From Propionivibrio sp. (lineage in GTDB: Bacteria; Pseudomonadota; Gammaproteobacteria; Burkholderiales; Rhodocyclaceae), in assembly GCA_029975435.1 (NCBI GenBank), contig JARKPC010000256.1, positions 1 to 34,705 of the forward strand: a DNA stretch of 34,705 nucleotides. Reading direction: 5' to 3'. The notes under the pieces were generated by a model. It was not told the origin of the DNA and searched no databases. It saw nothing but the letters and a program-made list of their open reading frames with translations. Both the position numbers and the translations under genes were made by a program. Every line of letters begins with the position of its first letter. The first letter of the stretch is position 1. Shown here piece after piece: positions 1-11,185 of this stretch.

Positions 1-714
1 GACCTTGCGGACGAAGCCGCTGCCATGGCGCAAGGCCAGGTGCGTTCCAATGAACGAACCACCGATGTTGGCGGTCGCCATGATCACGGCGGCCAGTGGC
101 AGGAAAAACCCGTTCGGCACGAAATAGGCGATCGCCGCCAGGTTGGTGGCGACATTCACCACTTTCGAGGCGGCCGAGGCATGCAGGAAGTCGAAACCAA
201 AGAACCTGATAAACAGGAAGATCAGAAAGCTCCCGGTGCCCGGTCCGAAGAATCCGTCGTAAAAGCCAAGCGCTCCACCCACGATCAGCGCGTACACGAA
301 TTCCTTGGCCCCGGCGTGCTGCGGCCGGTGGATGGAACCGAAGTCCTTGCGCCAGAAGGTATAGCCCGCCGCGCCGACCAGCATCACCAGGATCATCGGC
401 CGCAACATTTCCCGCGGGAGCCAGGCCACGGCCATCGCCCCCAGGTAGGAACAGGCGAACGCGGCGAGTGCCGCGGGCAGAATCGTGCCCCAAGGCATGG
501 TGACACGACGGGCATAGCGCCAGGCCGCGTTGGTAGTGCCGACCACGCTGGAGATCTTGTTGGTTCCGAACAGTGTCGCCGGGATTTCCCTGGGCAGTAC
601 GGAGAAAAGAGCCGGAATCTGGATCAATCCGCCACCACCGACCACAGAATCGATAAATCCGGCAAACAATGAGGCCAATGCCAGTACGGCCAACAGGGAA
701 ACGTCGATACTCAC
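1..714 (-). CDS. TauE/SafE family membrane permease (3' part lies outside the window)
   Basis: Reading leftward from a GTG at 714, 238 codons stay open to the window edge, so the C-terminus is missing. The protein is strongly hydrophobic, with several membrane segments. Its N-terminal half carries the glycine-rich stretch FIDSVVGGGGLIQIPAL and then TLFGTNKISSVVGT; its second half has GFYDGFFGPGTGSFL. These paired glycine/proline motifs are typical of the TauE/SafE (YfcA-like) family, which export sulfite, sulfoacetate or other organic anions across the inner membrane. The substrate cannot be told from sequence. GGAAAG lies about 8 bases before the GTG and supports it as the start. It points the same way as mnmE, 61 bases downstream of that gene. 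Confidence 0.85.
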   Translation of the reverse strand, partial: MSIDVSLLAVLALASLFAGFIDSVVGGGGLIQIPALFSVLPREIPATLFGTNKISSVVGTTNAAWRYARRVTMPWGTILPAALAAFACSYLGAMAVAWLPREMLRPMILVMLVGAAGYTFWRKDFGSIHRPQHAGAKEFVYALIVGGALGFYDGFFGPGTGSFLIFLFIRFFGFDFLHASAASKVVNVATNLAAIAYFVPNGFFLPLAAVIMATANIGGSFIGTHLALRHGSGFVRKV

Positions 715-775
715 GGCTATGTCTTTCCAGGGAAACCGGCAAGTTTAACCGGTGCGCGGAATCTGCGGCAAACGT

Positions 776-2134
776 TTACTTGCCGATACAGAATCGTCCG
801 AATATCTCGCCCAGAAGGTCGTCGGCCGAGAACTCGCCGGTGATCGTGCCGAGCGAAATTTGGGCAAGACGCAGTTCTTCGGCAAAGAGTTCGAGTCGGG
901 GAAGACAGGAGCGCGCCGTCACGAGACACTCGTTCGTCTGCGCCAGCGCACGCAAATGGCGTTCCCGGGCGATGAAAACATCCTCGGCGGGATGCCACCC
1001 GGCGATGCGCAATAGTTCCTGCTTCAGTAGTTCAACGCCAGCGCCTTGCTTGGCGGACAATGAGATGGCCGCACCGCTGGCTTCGTCATGCCTTCCCGGC
1101 AGGTGTCCGGCCAGGTCGATCTTGTTATGCACGGTGATCCGCGCCAATCCTGCAGGAAACTGGGCGAGGATGGCCTCGTCAGCCGCTTTCACGCCATGCC
1201 GGGCATCGACGATAAGGACCACGACATCCGCATTTTCGATCTCGCGCCAGGTGCGCGCGATGCCGATCTGTTCGATCTCATCGTCGGTATCGCGCAAGCC
1301 GGCGGTATCAATGACATGCAAGGGAATGCCCTGCACATGCAGTGTGCTGCGCACCACATCGCGCGTGGTTCCTGCCACCGGAGTGACGATGGCCAGATCG
1401 TCTCCGGCCAGGCAATTGAGCAGGCTGGACTTGCCGACATTCGGCTGGCCGGCCAGGACGACGTGCAATCCGCCCTGTAGCAGGCGGCCTTGTTGGGCAC
1501 GGTCCGTCACCTCGGCCATTTTCTGCTGCAAGCGATCCAGGCGCCCGAATGCGTCGGCCGCCTGGAGAAAATCAATTTCCTCTTCGGGAAAATCGAGCGT
1601 TGCTTCCACGAGAGCCCGCAACTCGACGAGTTGATCGAGCAACGATCTGATCTCGCGGGAGAATCCGCCTTGCAACGAACGCACGGCGCTGCGCGCGGCC
1701 GCCGCCGTCGACGCATCGATCAGGTCGACGACCGCTTCGGCCTGGGCCAGATCAAGCTTGCCATTGAGGAAAGCGCGGCGGGTGAACTCTCCGGGTTGGG
1801 CCAGACGTGCGCCGAGATCGAGGCATCTGGCCAGCAACATCTGCAGGACGACCATCCCGCCGTGCCCCTGCAGTTCAAGGACGTCCTCGCCGGTGAATGA
1901 ATGCGGAGCGGGGAAATGGAGCAGCAGACCGCTGTCGATCACGCTTCCATCAGCCGCCAGGAAGTTCGCCAGGGTTGCCACGCGCGGTAGCGGTTGTCTC
2001 CCGCTCAGCGCCTGCGCCAAGGGCAACAGGTCGCTGCCGGACAGCCGCACCACGCCGATCCCGCCACGGCCCGGAGCCGTGGCGATGGCGGCGATTGTCT
2101 CAGGCCTTGGCGTCGTTGGCGGCCTTTCCGCCAC
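776..2134 (-). CDS. mnmE: tRNA-modifying GTPase MnmE (TrmE)
   Basis: 452 residues, the usual length. With MnmG it makes the 5-carboxymethylaminomethyl (cmnm5) modification on wobble uridine 34 of certain tRNAs, using a tetrahydrofolate one-carbon donor. The N-terminal folate-binding domain spans about 1-125 ([26 protein letters not shown]). A helical domain follows, into which a Ras-like G domain is inserted. G1 GQPNVGKS is at 229-236, G2 GTTRD at 255-259, G3 DTAG at 276-279 and G4 NKID at 337-340. The protein ends in FCIGK with the conserved Cys449. The ATG at 2134 lies inside yidC, giving a 35-base overlap. No other ATG, GTG or TTG falls between there and the conserved [15 protein letters not shown], so this start is well supported. 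It is last in the rpmH-rnpA-yidD-yidC-mnmE run. Confidence 0.97.
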   Translation of the reverse strand: MAERPPTTPRPETIAAIATAPGRGGIGVVRLSGSDLLPLAQALSGRQPLPRVATLANFLAADGSVIDSGLLLHFPAPHSFTGEDVLELQGHGGMVVLQMLLARCLDLGARLAQPGEFTRRAFLNGKLDLAQAEAVVDLIDASTAAAARSAVRSLQGGFSREIRSLLDQLVELRALVEATLDFPEEEIDFLQAADAFGRLDRLQQKMAEVTDRAQQGRLLQGGLHVVLAGQPNVGKSSLLNCLAGDDLAIVTPVAGTTRDVVRSTLHVQGIPLHVIDTAGLRDTDDEIEQIGIARTWREIENADVVVLIVDARHGVKAADEAILAQFPAGLARITVHNKIDLAGHLPGRHDEASGAAISLSAKQGAGVELLKQELLRIAGWHPAEDVFIARERHLRALAQTNECLVTARSCLPRLELFAEELRLAQISLGTITGEFSADDLLGEIFGRFCIGK

Positions 2135-3800
2135 GTTCGATCATCCGTGTGATTTGCCATTGCTGAGCAATGGACAGAACGTTGTTGACCACCCAGTAAA
2201 GCACCAGGCCAGCCGGGAACCAGAAGAACATGATGCCGAAAGCGAACGGCATGATCATCGTGATCTTGGCCTGGATCGGGTCGGGCGGCGTCGGATTGAG
2301 CTTGGTCTGGATGAGCATGGTCACCATCATGATCACCGGCAGGACATAGTAGGGATCCTGCGAGGAAAGATCCTGAATCCACAGCATCCACGGCGCGTCG
2401 CGCATTTCCACGGCACCGAGCAGAGCCCAGTACAGCGCGATGAAGACCGGTATCTGCACCGCAATGGGCAAGCAGCCGCCCAGCGGATTGATCTTCTCGG
2501 TCTTGTAGAGATTCATCATCTCCATGTTGAGCTTCTGTTTGTCGTCACCGCAACGTTCCTTCAACGCCTGCAGGCGTGGCGAAATAGCGCGCATCTTGGC
2601 CATCGACTTGTAGCTGGCCGCCGAGAGCGGGAAAAAGACCGCCTTGATGCAGATCGTCAGGAAGATGATGGCCCATCCCCAGTTTCCGACAATTTTGTGG
2701 ATGAATTCCAGGAACCAGAAAATCGGCGCGGCAACGATCGTCAGCCATCCATAGTCAACCACCAGCGGCAGACCTTGAGCCCCGACGCCCCCTTCGGCAA
2801 CCGGCTTTGCCAGCTTATCAAGTATCGACTGGATCTGCGGGCCGGCATAGAGCGAACCGGCAAAGCTGGCCTTCGTACCTGGAGCCACCGGTTGAACCGG
2901 AACAATGACTCCGGCGGCAACCGCTGGATTTACCCCGCCTTCGAGCTTGCGCACATAGTATTCGCGCTGTGCCTTCTCCGGCGGAATCCAAGCCGAAACA
3001 AAATAGTGCTGAACCATGGCAATCCAGCCATCGTCGGCCTTCTGCTCGAACTTGGCGCTGCCCTTTTCGACATCCTTGAAATCGATTTTCTTGTACTTGC
3101 CTTGCTCGGTGTATTGAGCAGGCCCGGTAAAGGTACTGACCATGCGGCTTTCACCGGCGGGGGCCTGGGTATCCCGCTGCAACTGGTAGTAGGCATGGGC
3201 GGCCAGTTCGCGTTCGCTGCCGTTGTTGATTTCGTAGGCAACATTGATCAAATAGCTTCCGCGTTTGAAGGTAAAGATCTTGGCTACCTTGACGCCGCCA
3301 GCAGCTGGCGCTTCAAGCCGCAACTCGACCGCGTCGTCGCCGGAAGCCAATTCGCGCTTCCCAGGAACAATGTTGAACATCGTCTTGTGGTTGGGAAGGT
3401 TCTCGCCGATCAACCCACTCTGGGCAGCATACTGGTGCTTCAAATCGAAGAGCATGAACTGTTTCGACTTGTCCTCGGTGGCCTTGTAGTTGGCCAGTTC
3501 CAGCCCGACCAGATCGCCCCCTTGAGCGGCCACTCGGGCAACAAAAAGATCCGTCTTGATCTCGACGATATCACCCTTCAGCGCGGCCGAAGCCGGAGAC
3601 GGCACAGCTGCCGGAGTTGCCGTTTCGGCAGCAGTCGTTGATGGAACGGATGGTGTCGGAACCGCGGAACTACCCACGGCTGCCGGAGCCGAGGCGACAA
3701 CGGCGGGAGCCTTGGGCTGATTGAATTTTTGCCAGGCATCCCACAGCATGACCAGCGAAAACGAGAAAATGCACAGAACGATCAGGCGTCGATTATCCAT
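2100..3800 (-). CDS. yidC: Membrane protein insertase YidC
   Basis: 566 residues, gram-negative type. It inserts and folds inner-membrane proteins, alone or with SecYEG. An N-terminal membrane anchor (about residues 5-21) is followed by an Ala/Pro/Thr-rich linker to about 75, then the large periplasmic beta-sandwich domain to about 335. The C-terminal membrane core contains the cytoplasmic hairpin with [20 protein letters not shown] and [20 protein letters not shown], which carries the conserved groove-lining positions of the family. The tail is short and ends AANDAKA, with its last codons overlapping the start of mnmE in another frame. The ATG at 3800 lies 23 bases after yidD. Confidence 0.97.
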   Translation of the reverse strand: MDNRRLIVLCIFSFSLVMLWDAWQKFNQPKAPAVVASAPAAVGSSAVPTPSVPSTTAAETATPAAVPSPASAALKGDIVEIKTDLFVARVAAQGGDLVGLELANYKATEDKSKQFMLFDLKHQYAAQSGLIGENLPNHKTMFNIVPGKRELASGDDAVELRLEAPAAGGVKVAKIFTFKRGSYLINVAYEINNGSERELAAHAYYQLQRDTQAPAGESRMVSTFTGPAQYTEQGKYKKIDFKDVEKGSAKFEQKADDGWIAMVQHYFVSAWIPPEKAQREYYVRKLEGGVNPAVAAGVIVPVQPVAPGTKASFAGSLYAGPQIQSILDKLAKPVAEGGVGAQGLPLVVDYGWLTIVAAPIFWFLEFIHKIVGNWGWAIIFLTICIKAVFFPLSAASYKSMAKMRAISPRLQALKERCGDDKQKLNMEMMNLYKTEKINPLGGCLPIAVQIPVFIALYWALLGAVEMRDAPWMLWIQDLSSQDPYYVLPVIMMVTMLIQTKLNPTPPDPIQAKITMIMPFAFGIMFFWFPAGLVLYWVVNNVLSIAQQWQITRMIERGGKAANDAKA

Positions 3801-3823
3801 GAACAGCCTACTCAGGAAAAATA

Positions 3824-4030
3824 TTAGGGAACGGGATCAAAGCCCCCCGGATTCCAGGGGTGGCAACGAATGATTCGTTTCAATCCAAGATGGACTCCCT
3901 TGAGAGTCCCGTGTTTTTCAATTGCCTGTGCGGTGTAATCCGAACAGCTGGGATAAAAGCGACAATTCTGCCCCAATATCGGGCTGATCGCATATTTGTA
4001 GCAGCGGATCAGAACCAGAAGCAGTTTCAT
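3824..4030 (-). CDS. yidD: Membrane protein insertion efficiency factor YidD
   Basis: 68 residues of the UPF0161/YidD family, a small protein peripherally bound to the inner membrane that helps YidC-dependent insertion. The family signature is clear: [20 protein letters not shown], then [14 protein letters not shown], and a C-terminal [20 protein letters not shown]. The cysteines C23, C29 and C54 fit the family pattern. It sits in its normal place, 3 bases after rnpA and just before yidC, so translational coupling is likely. Confidence 0.96.
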   Translation of the reverse strand: MKLLLVLIRCYKYAISPILGQNCRFYPSCSDYTAQAIEKHGTLKGVHLGLKRIIRCHPWNPGGFDPVP

Positions 4031-4033
4031 GGC

Positions 4034-4432
4034 CTAACGTCCAATATTGCGAGTTTTATCCAGCAACCTTCGAATCTCCTCGGCCAAGGCATTCCGATCA
4101 AGCGGCAAGGCCGGCTTTACAGCTAGGCGAACGATCAAATCATTGGCAGGCAAGTCGCGTTGTTTCGTGCGGAATGCTTCGCGAATCAATCGCCGGATCA
4201 GGTTGCGATCAACTGAACGGCGAAGAAACCGCTTTGCAACGACCAGACCGAGCCTCGCGCCACCAGCCTGTTCGATCCCTCGAGGGCGGTAATGTAACAG
4301 GAAAGTGGTGCTTCTTAGTGCCTTCCGGAAACTAAAAACGGATGAAAACTCATCCGTTTTAGTCAGTCGATGGCTCTTGGGGAATGCTGCTGGACGAATC
4401 CGGCCTTTTCCCTCAGGTTCTGTGGCGTTCAA
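4034..4432 (-). CDS. rnpA: Ribonuclease P protein component
   Basis: 132 residues. It binds the M1 RNA subunit and helps remove 5' leaders from pre-tRNAs. Family features are the N-terminal [20 protein letters not shown], the central [20 protein letters not shown] with the conserved RNxxRR basic helix, and the following REAFR. No ATG or GTG lies before FPKSHRL. The only usable start is the TTG at 4432, whose last two bases open the TGA stop of rpmH (TTGA overlap). Reinitiation after rpmH therefore probably sets its expression. A slightly downstream non-standard start cannot be excluded. Confidence 0.95.
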   Translation of the reverse strand: MNATEPEGKGRIRPAAFPKSHRLTKTDEFSSVFSFRKALRSTTFLLHYRPRGIEQAGGARLGLVVAKRFLRRSVDRNLIRRLIREAFRTKQRDLPANDLIVRLAVKPALPLDRNALAEEIRRLLDKTRNIGR

Positions 4433-4563
4433 ACGGCCAAACGATGCCGACCCTTGGCGCGACGGGCGCGAATCACGGCACGACCGCCACGAGTGGCCAT
4501 ACGGACGAGAAAGCCATGGGTACGCTTGCGGCGAACTACCGACGGTTGATAGGTGCGTTTCAT
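4429..4563 (-). CDS. rpmH: 50S ribosomal protein L34
   Basis: 44 residues. It reads [20 protein letters not shown] and continues with [20 protein letters not shown] to the end RLAV. This is essentially the textbook L34 sequence, a very basic small protein of the large ribosomal subunit. It heads the minus-strand operon rpmH-rnpA-yidD-yidC-mnmE and shares its stop bases with the rnpA TTG start. A good sigma70 promoter lies about 40 bases upstream (4601-4630). Confidence 0.99.
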   Translation of the reverse strand: MKRTYQPSVVRRKRTHGFLVRMATRGGRAVIRARRAKGRHRLAV

Positions 4564-4600
4564 GTGAAAACCCTTGAAGTCATTACGAATTGAACCGTAG

Positions 4601-4630
4601 ATTAGACCTTGATAAGGGTAATGTTGTCAA
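4601..4630 (-). promoter_or_regulatory. Sigma70-type promoter of the rpmH operon
   Basis: On the minus strand a perfect -35 TTGACA (4630-4625), an 18-base spacer and a -10 TCTAAT (4606-4601) predict a transcript start near 4594, about 30 bases before the rpmH ATG. The DnaA box at 4651-4659 lies just upstream, so DnaA could influence this promoter. That influence is inference. Confidence 0.75.
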
Positions 4631-4650
4631 GTCCAAATTTTTCCCTCTGC

Positions 4651-4659
4651 TGTGGATAA
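4651..4659 (-). promoter_or_regulatory. DnaA box in the rpmH-dnaA gap
   Basis: TGTGGATAA is the exact reverse complement of the high-affinity DnaA box TTATCCACA. It is the only perfect box in the 328-base rpmH-dnaA gap (4564-4891). It lies between the divergent genes and so could mediate DnaA autoregulation. The rest of the gap holds the rpmH promoter and a pyrimidine-rich stretch near 4760-4800. I found no convincing -35/-10 pair for dnaA itself. Confidence 0.7.
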
Positions 4660-4891
4660 CTCTTTGACGGCAGGTTAAAATCGTGCCTTCAGCTGTACTC
4701 GCCGTTACCGTGTTTTCACCATCGACAACCATCAGAAAACACCCTGACTGGGCGGACTTTCCCCTTTTTCAATAATTGGCACGTTCTTTTCCTCTCGCGC
4801 ATGATGCGGACCAAATGCTTTCGTACACTGATTGGTGCGATTTTCGAGTGCGCTCTTTTCCACTTCAACTGGTTTTTTTGAAACGCAAGTA

Positions 4892-6283
4892 ATGAGCAGT
4901 TTTTGGAATTCATGTCTGAGCCAGTTCGAACAGGAGCTTTCGTCTCAGCAATTCAACACCTGGATCCGTCCTTTGCGTCTCGAGGGCGAGGAAAAGCCGG
5001 CTGACGGGTTGCGCCTCATCGCACCGAACGGTTTCATTCTGAAATGGGTAAAGGAGCGATATCTCGGGCGAATTGAAGAACTCGGTCAACGTTTTTTTTC
5101 GGCGCCAGTAGACATTTCACTTATCGTCGGTCAGCGAGGGCCTGCTCCTTCCCCGACCAGGACGGAGATCTCGAACCCCGCAGCGATTCAACGCCCGGCT
5201 CTGGCACCGGCCGCCGCAGACCGACAACAAGGCAGAACGTCTCCGGTCGCAGCGTATGAAAAGACGCGACTTATCCCGGGTTTCACCTTCGAGAACCTGA
5301 TCGTGGGGAAGGCCAATGATTTGGCCCGCGCTGCTTCGCTTCAGGTGGCCACGAATCCGGGCGGTGGCGCTTACAATCCGATGTTCATCTACGGCGGTGC
5401 AGGACTCGGAAAGACTCACCTTATCCATGCCATCGGCAACCAGATTCTCGACCAGTACCCTGAAAAAGTCGTGCGTTATGTCCATGCCGAGGATTACTAT
5501 TCCGACGTGGTTCGCGCCTATCAAACCAAATCATTCGACGCATTCAAGCGATACTACCGTTCTCTTGATGTGCTGTTGCTTGACGACGTTCAATTCTTCA
5601 ATGGGAAGAACCGGACACAAGAGGAATTCTTCTTCGTTTTCAATGCTTTGATCGAGGCAAAGAAACAGATTGTAATCAGTTGCGATACCTACCCGAAAGA
5701 TATCTCCGGGTTGGAAGACCGCCTGATCACGCGCTTCGACTGGGGACTTACGGTACAGATCGAACCGCCGGAAATCGAAATGCGCGTGGCGATCCTCAAG
5801 AAGAAAGCAGAAATTGAAGGCGTTGCTCTTGGTGATGAGGTGGCGTTTTACATCGCCAAACATCTGCGATCCAATGTTCGCGAACTCGAAGGCGCTTTGA
5901 AAAAGGTGCTGGCATATGCGTCCTTTCATGGCCGCCGAATCGACCTCGATCTTTCCAAAGAAGCACTCAAGGATCTTATTGGCGCTGTCAATCGGCAGAT
6001 TACGGTCGAGAATATCCAGAAAACGGTCGCCGACTATTTCAAGATCAAAGTTGCAGACCTGTTCTCAAAAAAACGTTCGCGGCAGATCGCGCGCCCTCGA
6101 CAGGTAGCGATGTGGCTGGCCAAGAATCTGACTTCGCAAAGCTATCCATCCATAGGCGATGCGTTTGGTGGACGCGACCACACGACGGTTCTTCACGCCG
6201 TACGAACGATCGATTCATTACGCGCAAAGGACAATGAATTGAATCACGATGTTCACGTTTTGCTGCAAGTGCTGAAGGGATAA
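4892..6283 (+). CDS. dnaA: Chromosomal replication initiator protein DnaA
   Basis: 463 residues from the ATG at 4892 ([20 protein letters not shown]), which matches the usual N-terminus. An in-frame TTG 60 bases upstream would add residues unlike the family and is rejected. Domain I (about 1-85, with NTWIRPL) is followed by a variable proline/alanine-rich linker. The AAA+ domain III has Walker [10 protein letters not shown] at 168-176 and Walker B LLLDDVQ at 228-234. Domain IV carries the DNA-binding signature [11 protein letters not shown] at 426-436, which reads DnaA boxes. The Shine-Dalgarno signal is poor, common for dnaA. It is followed directly by the candidate origin and dnaN. Confidence 0.98.
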   Translation: MSSFWNSCLSQFEQELSSQQFNTWIRPLRLEGEEKPADGLRLIAPNGFILKWVKERYLGRIEELGQRFFSAPVDISLIVGQRGPAPSPTRTEISNPAAIQRPALAPAAADRQQGRTSPVAAYEKTRLIPGFTFENLIVGKANDLARAASLQVATNPGGGAYNPMFIYGGAGLGKTHLIHAIGNQILDQYPEKVVRYVHAEDYYSDVVRAYQTKSFDAFKRYYRSLDVLLLDDVQFFNGKNRTQEEFFFVFNALIEAKKQIVISCDTYPKDISGLEDRLITRFDWGLTVQIEPPEIEMRVAILKKKAEIEGVALGDEVAFYIAKHLRSNVRELEGALKKVLAYASFHGRRIDLDLSKEALKDLIGAVNRQITVENIQKTVADYFKIKVADLFSKKRSRQIARPRQVAMWLAKNLTSQSYPSIGDAFGGRDHTTVLHAVRTIDSLRAKDNELNHDVHVLLQVLKG

Positions 6284-6498
6284 TCAACTAGTGGGGATAA
6301 CAGTTTGGATAAACTGTGTCCAGTTAGTTAGTAAGTCGCAAAATTGCTTTATGTGGATAACTTATCAGTTTTTATCCACAGGCCGATACAAGAGTTTTTC
6401 ATACTTGAATTTGTTATGTAATGCACTGTTAATTAGACGTAAATTCTAATTATCCACAGAGTTGTATTTGAGATTATCTTTATAGGATTTATATAAAT
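6284..6498. other. oriC: Candidate chromosomal replication origin (oriC) between dnaA and dnaN
   Basis: This 215-base AT-rich gap holds three perfect DnaA boxes: TGTGGATAA at 6352-6360, and TTATCCACA at 6372-6380 and 6450-6458. Two one-mismatch boxes lie at 6292-6300 (TGGGGATAA) and 6304-6312 (TTTGGATAA). The stretch from about 6400 to the dnaN ATG is very AT-rich and is the natural candidate for the unwinding element. Genes switch from minus to plus strand just to the left, as expected for forks leaving this area. The dnaN promoter must also lie here or within dnaA. Confidence 0.85.
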
Positions 6499-7611
6499 AT
6501 GATTCTTGTAAAAACCCAGCGTGACTTGCTTCTTGGTCCATTGCAATCGGTTTCCGGGATCGTGGAGAAAAGACATACCTTGCCGATCCTGTCGAACGTA
6601 CTGCTGGAAAAGAAAGGGGACAAACTGACTTTCTTGGCTACGGACATCGAGATCCAGATTACGACTTCAACAGAGGTTCCTGGCGGCGATGGTGACAGTG
6701 CGGTTACGGTTGGCGCAAGAAAGCTCCAGGACATTTTGCGATCACTCCCCGAGAGTTCGGAAATCACGCTTAATCTTGAAGATAAGCGGTTGCAGGTCAA
6801 GGCAGGAAAGAGCCGCTTCAGCCTGCAGACACTACCGGCTGACGATTTCCCGAGAATGGCGATTTCAGACAGCGATTCCAGGAAAGTCACGGTTACACAA
6901 AAGCAATTTCGGCATCTTCTCGGACAAACGCAGTTTTCGATGGCCGCGCAAGATGTTCGGTATTACCTCAACGGACTTCTGCTACTCGTTGAAGGAAGCG
7001 AACTGCGCGCTGTGGCGACCGACGGACATCGTCTGGCGTACGCCAGCATGTCGCTTGGGGAAAATGTGTCGTTGCCCCGTCAGGAATTGATCCTCCCGCG
7101 GAAGACCGTGCTGGAACTGAACCGACTGCTTGCTGACAATGAAGATCCAGTGCAGATCGAAATGGCGTCCAATCAGATCCGTTTCCAGTTTGGAAGTATT
7201 TCGTTGGTTTCAAAATTGATCGATGGAAAATTCCCCGACTACGAAAGAGTGATTCCGAGCACATTGAAGAATTTGGTGCCTCTGAACAGAACCGCCCTTC
7301 TTCAGTCGATGGTCAGAGCGGCGATTCTCACGAACGAGAAGTTTCGCGGCGTGCGCATGGTATTGACACCAGGCAGCTTGAAGATAATGGCCGCGAATGC
7401 AGAACATGAGGAAGCTCAGGAGGAAATTGAAGTTGATTACTCCGGCGATTCGATCGATGTTGGTTTCAATGTCGGATATTTGCTCGACGTATTGAACAAC
7501 GCGTCGTCTGAAATAATCGAGTGGGGATTCAACGACGCCAACTCGAGTGCTCTTCTGACCATACCCGGAAACGAGCGCTTCAAGTATGTCGTTATGCCGA
7601 TGCGTATTTGA
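6499..7611 (+). CDS. dnaN: DNA polymerase III beta subunit (sliding clamp)
   Basis: 370 residues, close to the usual 366-370. It forms the dimeric ring that tethers DNA polymerase III and many repair proteins to DNA. It starts MILVKTQRDLLLGPLQSVSG, followed by IVEKRHTLPILSNVLL, which is the family N-terminus. The central domain has ATDGHRLAYASM, and the C-terminal domain ends in the conserved YVVMPMRI next to the partner-binding pocket. The three clamp repeats fill the whole length without gaps. It lies between oriC and gyrB with no recF, as is normal in Betaproteobacteria. Confidence 0.98.
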   Translation: MILVKTQRDLLLGPLQSVSGIVEKRHTLPILSNVLLEKKGDKLTFLATDIEIQITTSTEVPGGDGDSAVTVGARKLQDILRSLPESSEITLNLEDKRLQVKAGKSRFSLQTLPADDFPRMAISDSDSRKVTVTQKQFRHLLGQTQFSMAAQDVRYYLNGLLLLVEGSELRAVATDGHRLAYASMSLGENVSLPRQELILPRKTVLELNRLLADNEDPVQIEMASNQIRFQFGSISLVSKLIDGKFPDYERVIPSTLKNLVPLNRTALLQSMVRAAILTNEKFRGVRMVLTPGSLKIMAANAEHEEAQEEIEVDYSGDSIDVGFNVGYLLDVLNNASSEIIEWGFNDANSSALLTIPGNERFKYVVMPMRI

Positions 7612-7632
7612 TAAAAAACAATAAGTTGTAGA

Positions 7633-7648
7633 AGTTTCACGTGAAACA
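7633..7648. promoter_or_regulatory. parS: parS-like ParB-binding site upstream of gyrB
   Basis: AGTTTCACGTGAAACA matches the bacterial parS consensus TGTTTCACGTGAAACA at 15 of 16 positions and contains the full 14-base palindrome. It lies in the short dnaN-gyrB gap. Such sites cluster near origins and nucleate ParB spreading for chromosome segregation. The parAB genes themselves are outside the window. Confidence 0.88.
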
Positions 7649-7651
7649 TGA

Positions 7652-10132
<2,481 letters not shown>

Positions 10133-10204
10133 TATCCGCCGACGCTAAGCGGTTGGGGTTATTTGCAAGCAATCAATGGCCCGCCGCAATGAACTGATCC
10201 ATCG

Positions 10205-11122
10205 ATGACGCTAACCGAGCTTCGTTATATCGTCATGCTGGCGCGCGAGAAGCATTTCGGGCGGGCAGCCGAGAAGTGTCATGTCAGCCAGCCGACCCTC
10301 TCCGTGGCCCTCAAGAAAGTCGAGGAACGTTTGGGGGTGACTCTTTTCGAGCGAACCTCTTCGGAAGTCCGACTGACGCCAGTTGGCGAGCAGATGGCAA
10401 ATCAGGCCGAGCGGGTTTTAGTAGAAGCCAACCGTCTCAAGGAAATTGCCGGTCAAGGCAAGGATCCCCTTGTGGGCCCTTTGCGTGTCGGCGTCATCTA
10501 CACAATTGCGCCTTATCTGCTGCCACGCCTCATTCCGGCCTTGCACGCGCGCGCTCCGAAGATGCCGCTCTATATCCACGAAAACTTTACCGTCAACCTT
10601 TCGGAACAGCTTCGACGCGGAGATATCGACGTTGCCATAATCGCCCTGCCATTTGCCGAGCACGGAGTGGTTTCCAGGGCGGTCTACGACGAGCCATTCT
10701 GTGTCGCGCTGCCTGTTGACCATCCGCTTGCTACCTGCGCGACGATATCGCGCGACCAGGTGGCGTCCGAGAATCTGCTGCTCCTGGGCAAGGGTAATTG
10801 TTTCAGGGACCAAGTCGTTGAGGCTTGCCCCAAGCTCTCCCAACCCGCAGTCATTGAAGGCTCGCTCGAAGGCAGTTCCTTGGAGACTGTCAGGCATATG
10901 GTGGCGAGCGGTGCGGGAATTTCCGTAGTCCCCGTTTCGGCCGCGGAGTCCTGGCCTCAGGGATCCAGTCTTCTGGAGATTCGCCGTTTTTCCGATCCTC
11001 AGCCAACGAGACGAGTTGCGTTGGCCTGGCGGGTTACTTTTCCGCGTCCGCAGGTCATCGATGTGTTGCATGCGGCAATCGCCGATAGTCCACCCGCTGG
11101 AGTCATGCTCATGTCGCGGTGA
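10205..11122 (+). CDS. oxyR: LysR-family hydrogen-peroxide sensor OxyR
   Basis: 305 residues. The N-terminal winged helix-turn-helix (about 1-60, RYIVMLAREKHFGRAAEKCH and PTLSVALKKVEERLG) is of LysR type. The C-terminal periplasmic-binding-like domain contains GKGNCFRDQVVEAC, which places Cys199 and Cys208 at the same numbers and spacing as the peroxide-sensing disulfide of E. coli OxyR. That makes OxyR a firm call rather than a generic LysR. It should activate antioxidant genes when oxidised, but none of its usual targets (ahpC, katG) is adjacent. It follows gyrB by 72 bases and converges on topB with a parS site between. Confidence 0.93.
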   Translation: MTLTELRYIVMLAREKHFGRAAEKCHVSQPTLSVALKKVEERLGVTLFERTSSEVRLTPVGEQMANQAERVLVEANRLKEIAGQGKDPLVGPLRVGVIYTIAPYLLPRLIPALHARAPKMPLYIHENFTVNLSEQLRRGDIDVAIIALPFAEHGVVSRAVYDEPFCVALPVDHPLATCATISRDQVASENLLLLGKGNCFRDQVVEACPKLSQPAVIEGSLEGSSLETVRHMVASGAGISVVPVSAAESWPQGSSLLEIRRFSDPQPTRRVALAWRVTFPRPQVIDVLHAAIADSPPAGVMLMSR

Positions 11123-11144
11123 AAGCGGCTACCTCTGCCGCTCG

Positions 11145-11160
11145 TGTTTCACGTGAAACA
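11145..11160. promoter_or_regulatory. parS: Perfect parS site between oxyR and topB
   Basis: TGTTTCACGTGAAACA is identical to the 16-base parS consensus. It lies in the 63-base gap between the convergent ends of oxyR and topB, where no promoter is needed, so a segregation role fits best. It is the second site within 3.5 kb, the other being at 7633. Confidence 0.93.
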
Positions 11161-11185
11161 GGGCGACTCCCCAGCCGTGGATGAT

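Noticed and set aside
735..753. ACCGG-N9-CCGGT hairpin after mnmE as a terminator
   Set aside because: The stem is only five pairs and no T-run follows on the minus strand.
1758..3641. Long open frames opposite mnmE and yidC, and similar frames opposite metH, glrR and others
   Set aside because: High GC and codon bias of the true genes keep antisense frames open; the translations show no family features and no ribosome-binding sites.
4557..4571. parS-like GTTTCATGTGAAAAC at the rpmH start
   Set aside because: It has several mismatches to the 16-base consensus and overlaps the conserved MKR start codons of rpmH.
4777..4791. TGGCACG upstream of dnaA as a sigma54 promoter
   Set aside because: The required GC at the -12 position is absent at the correct spacing.
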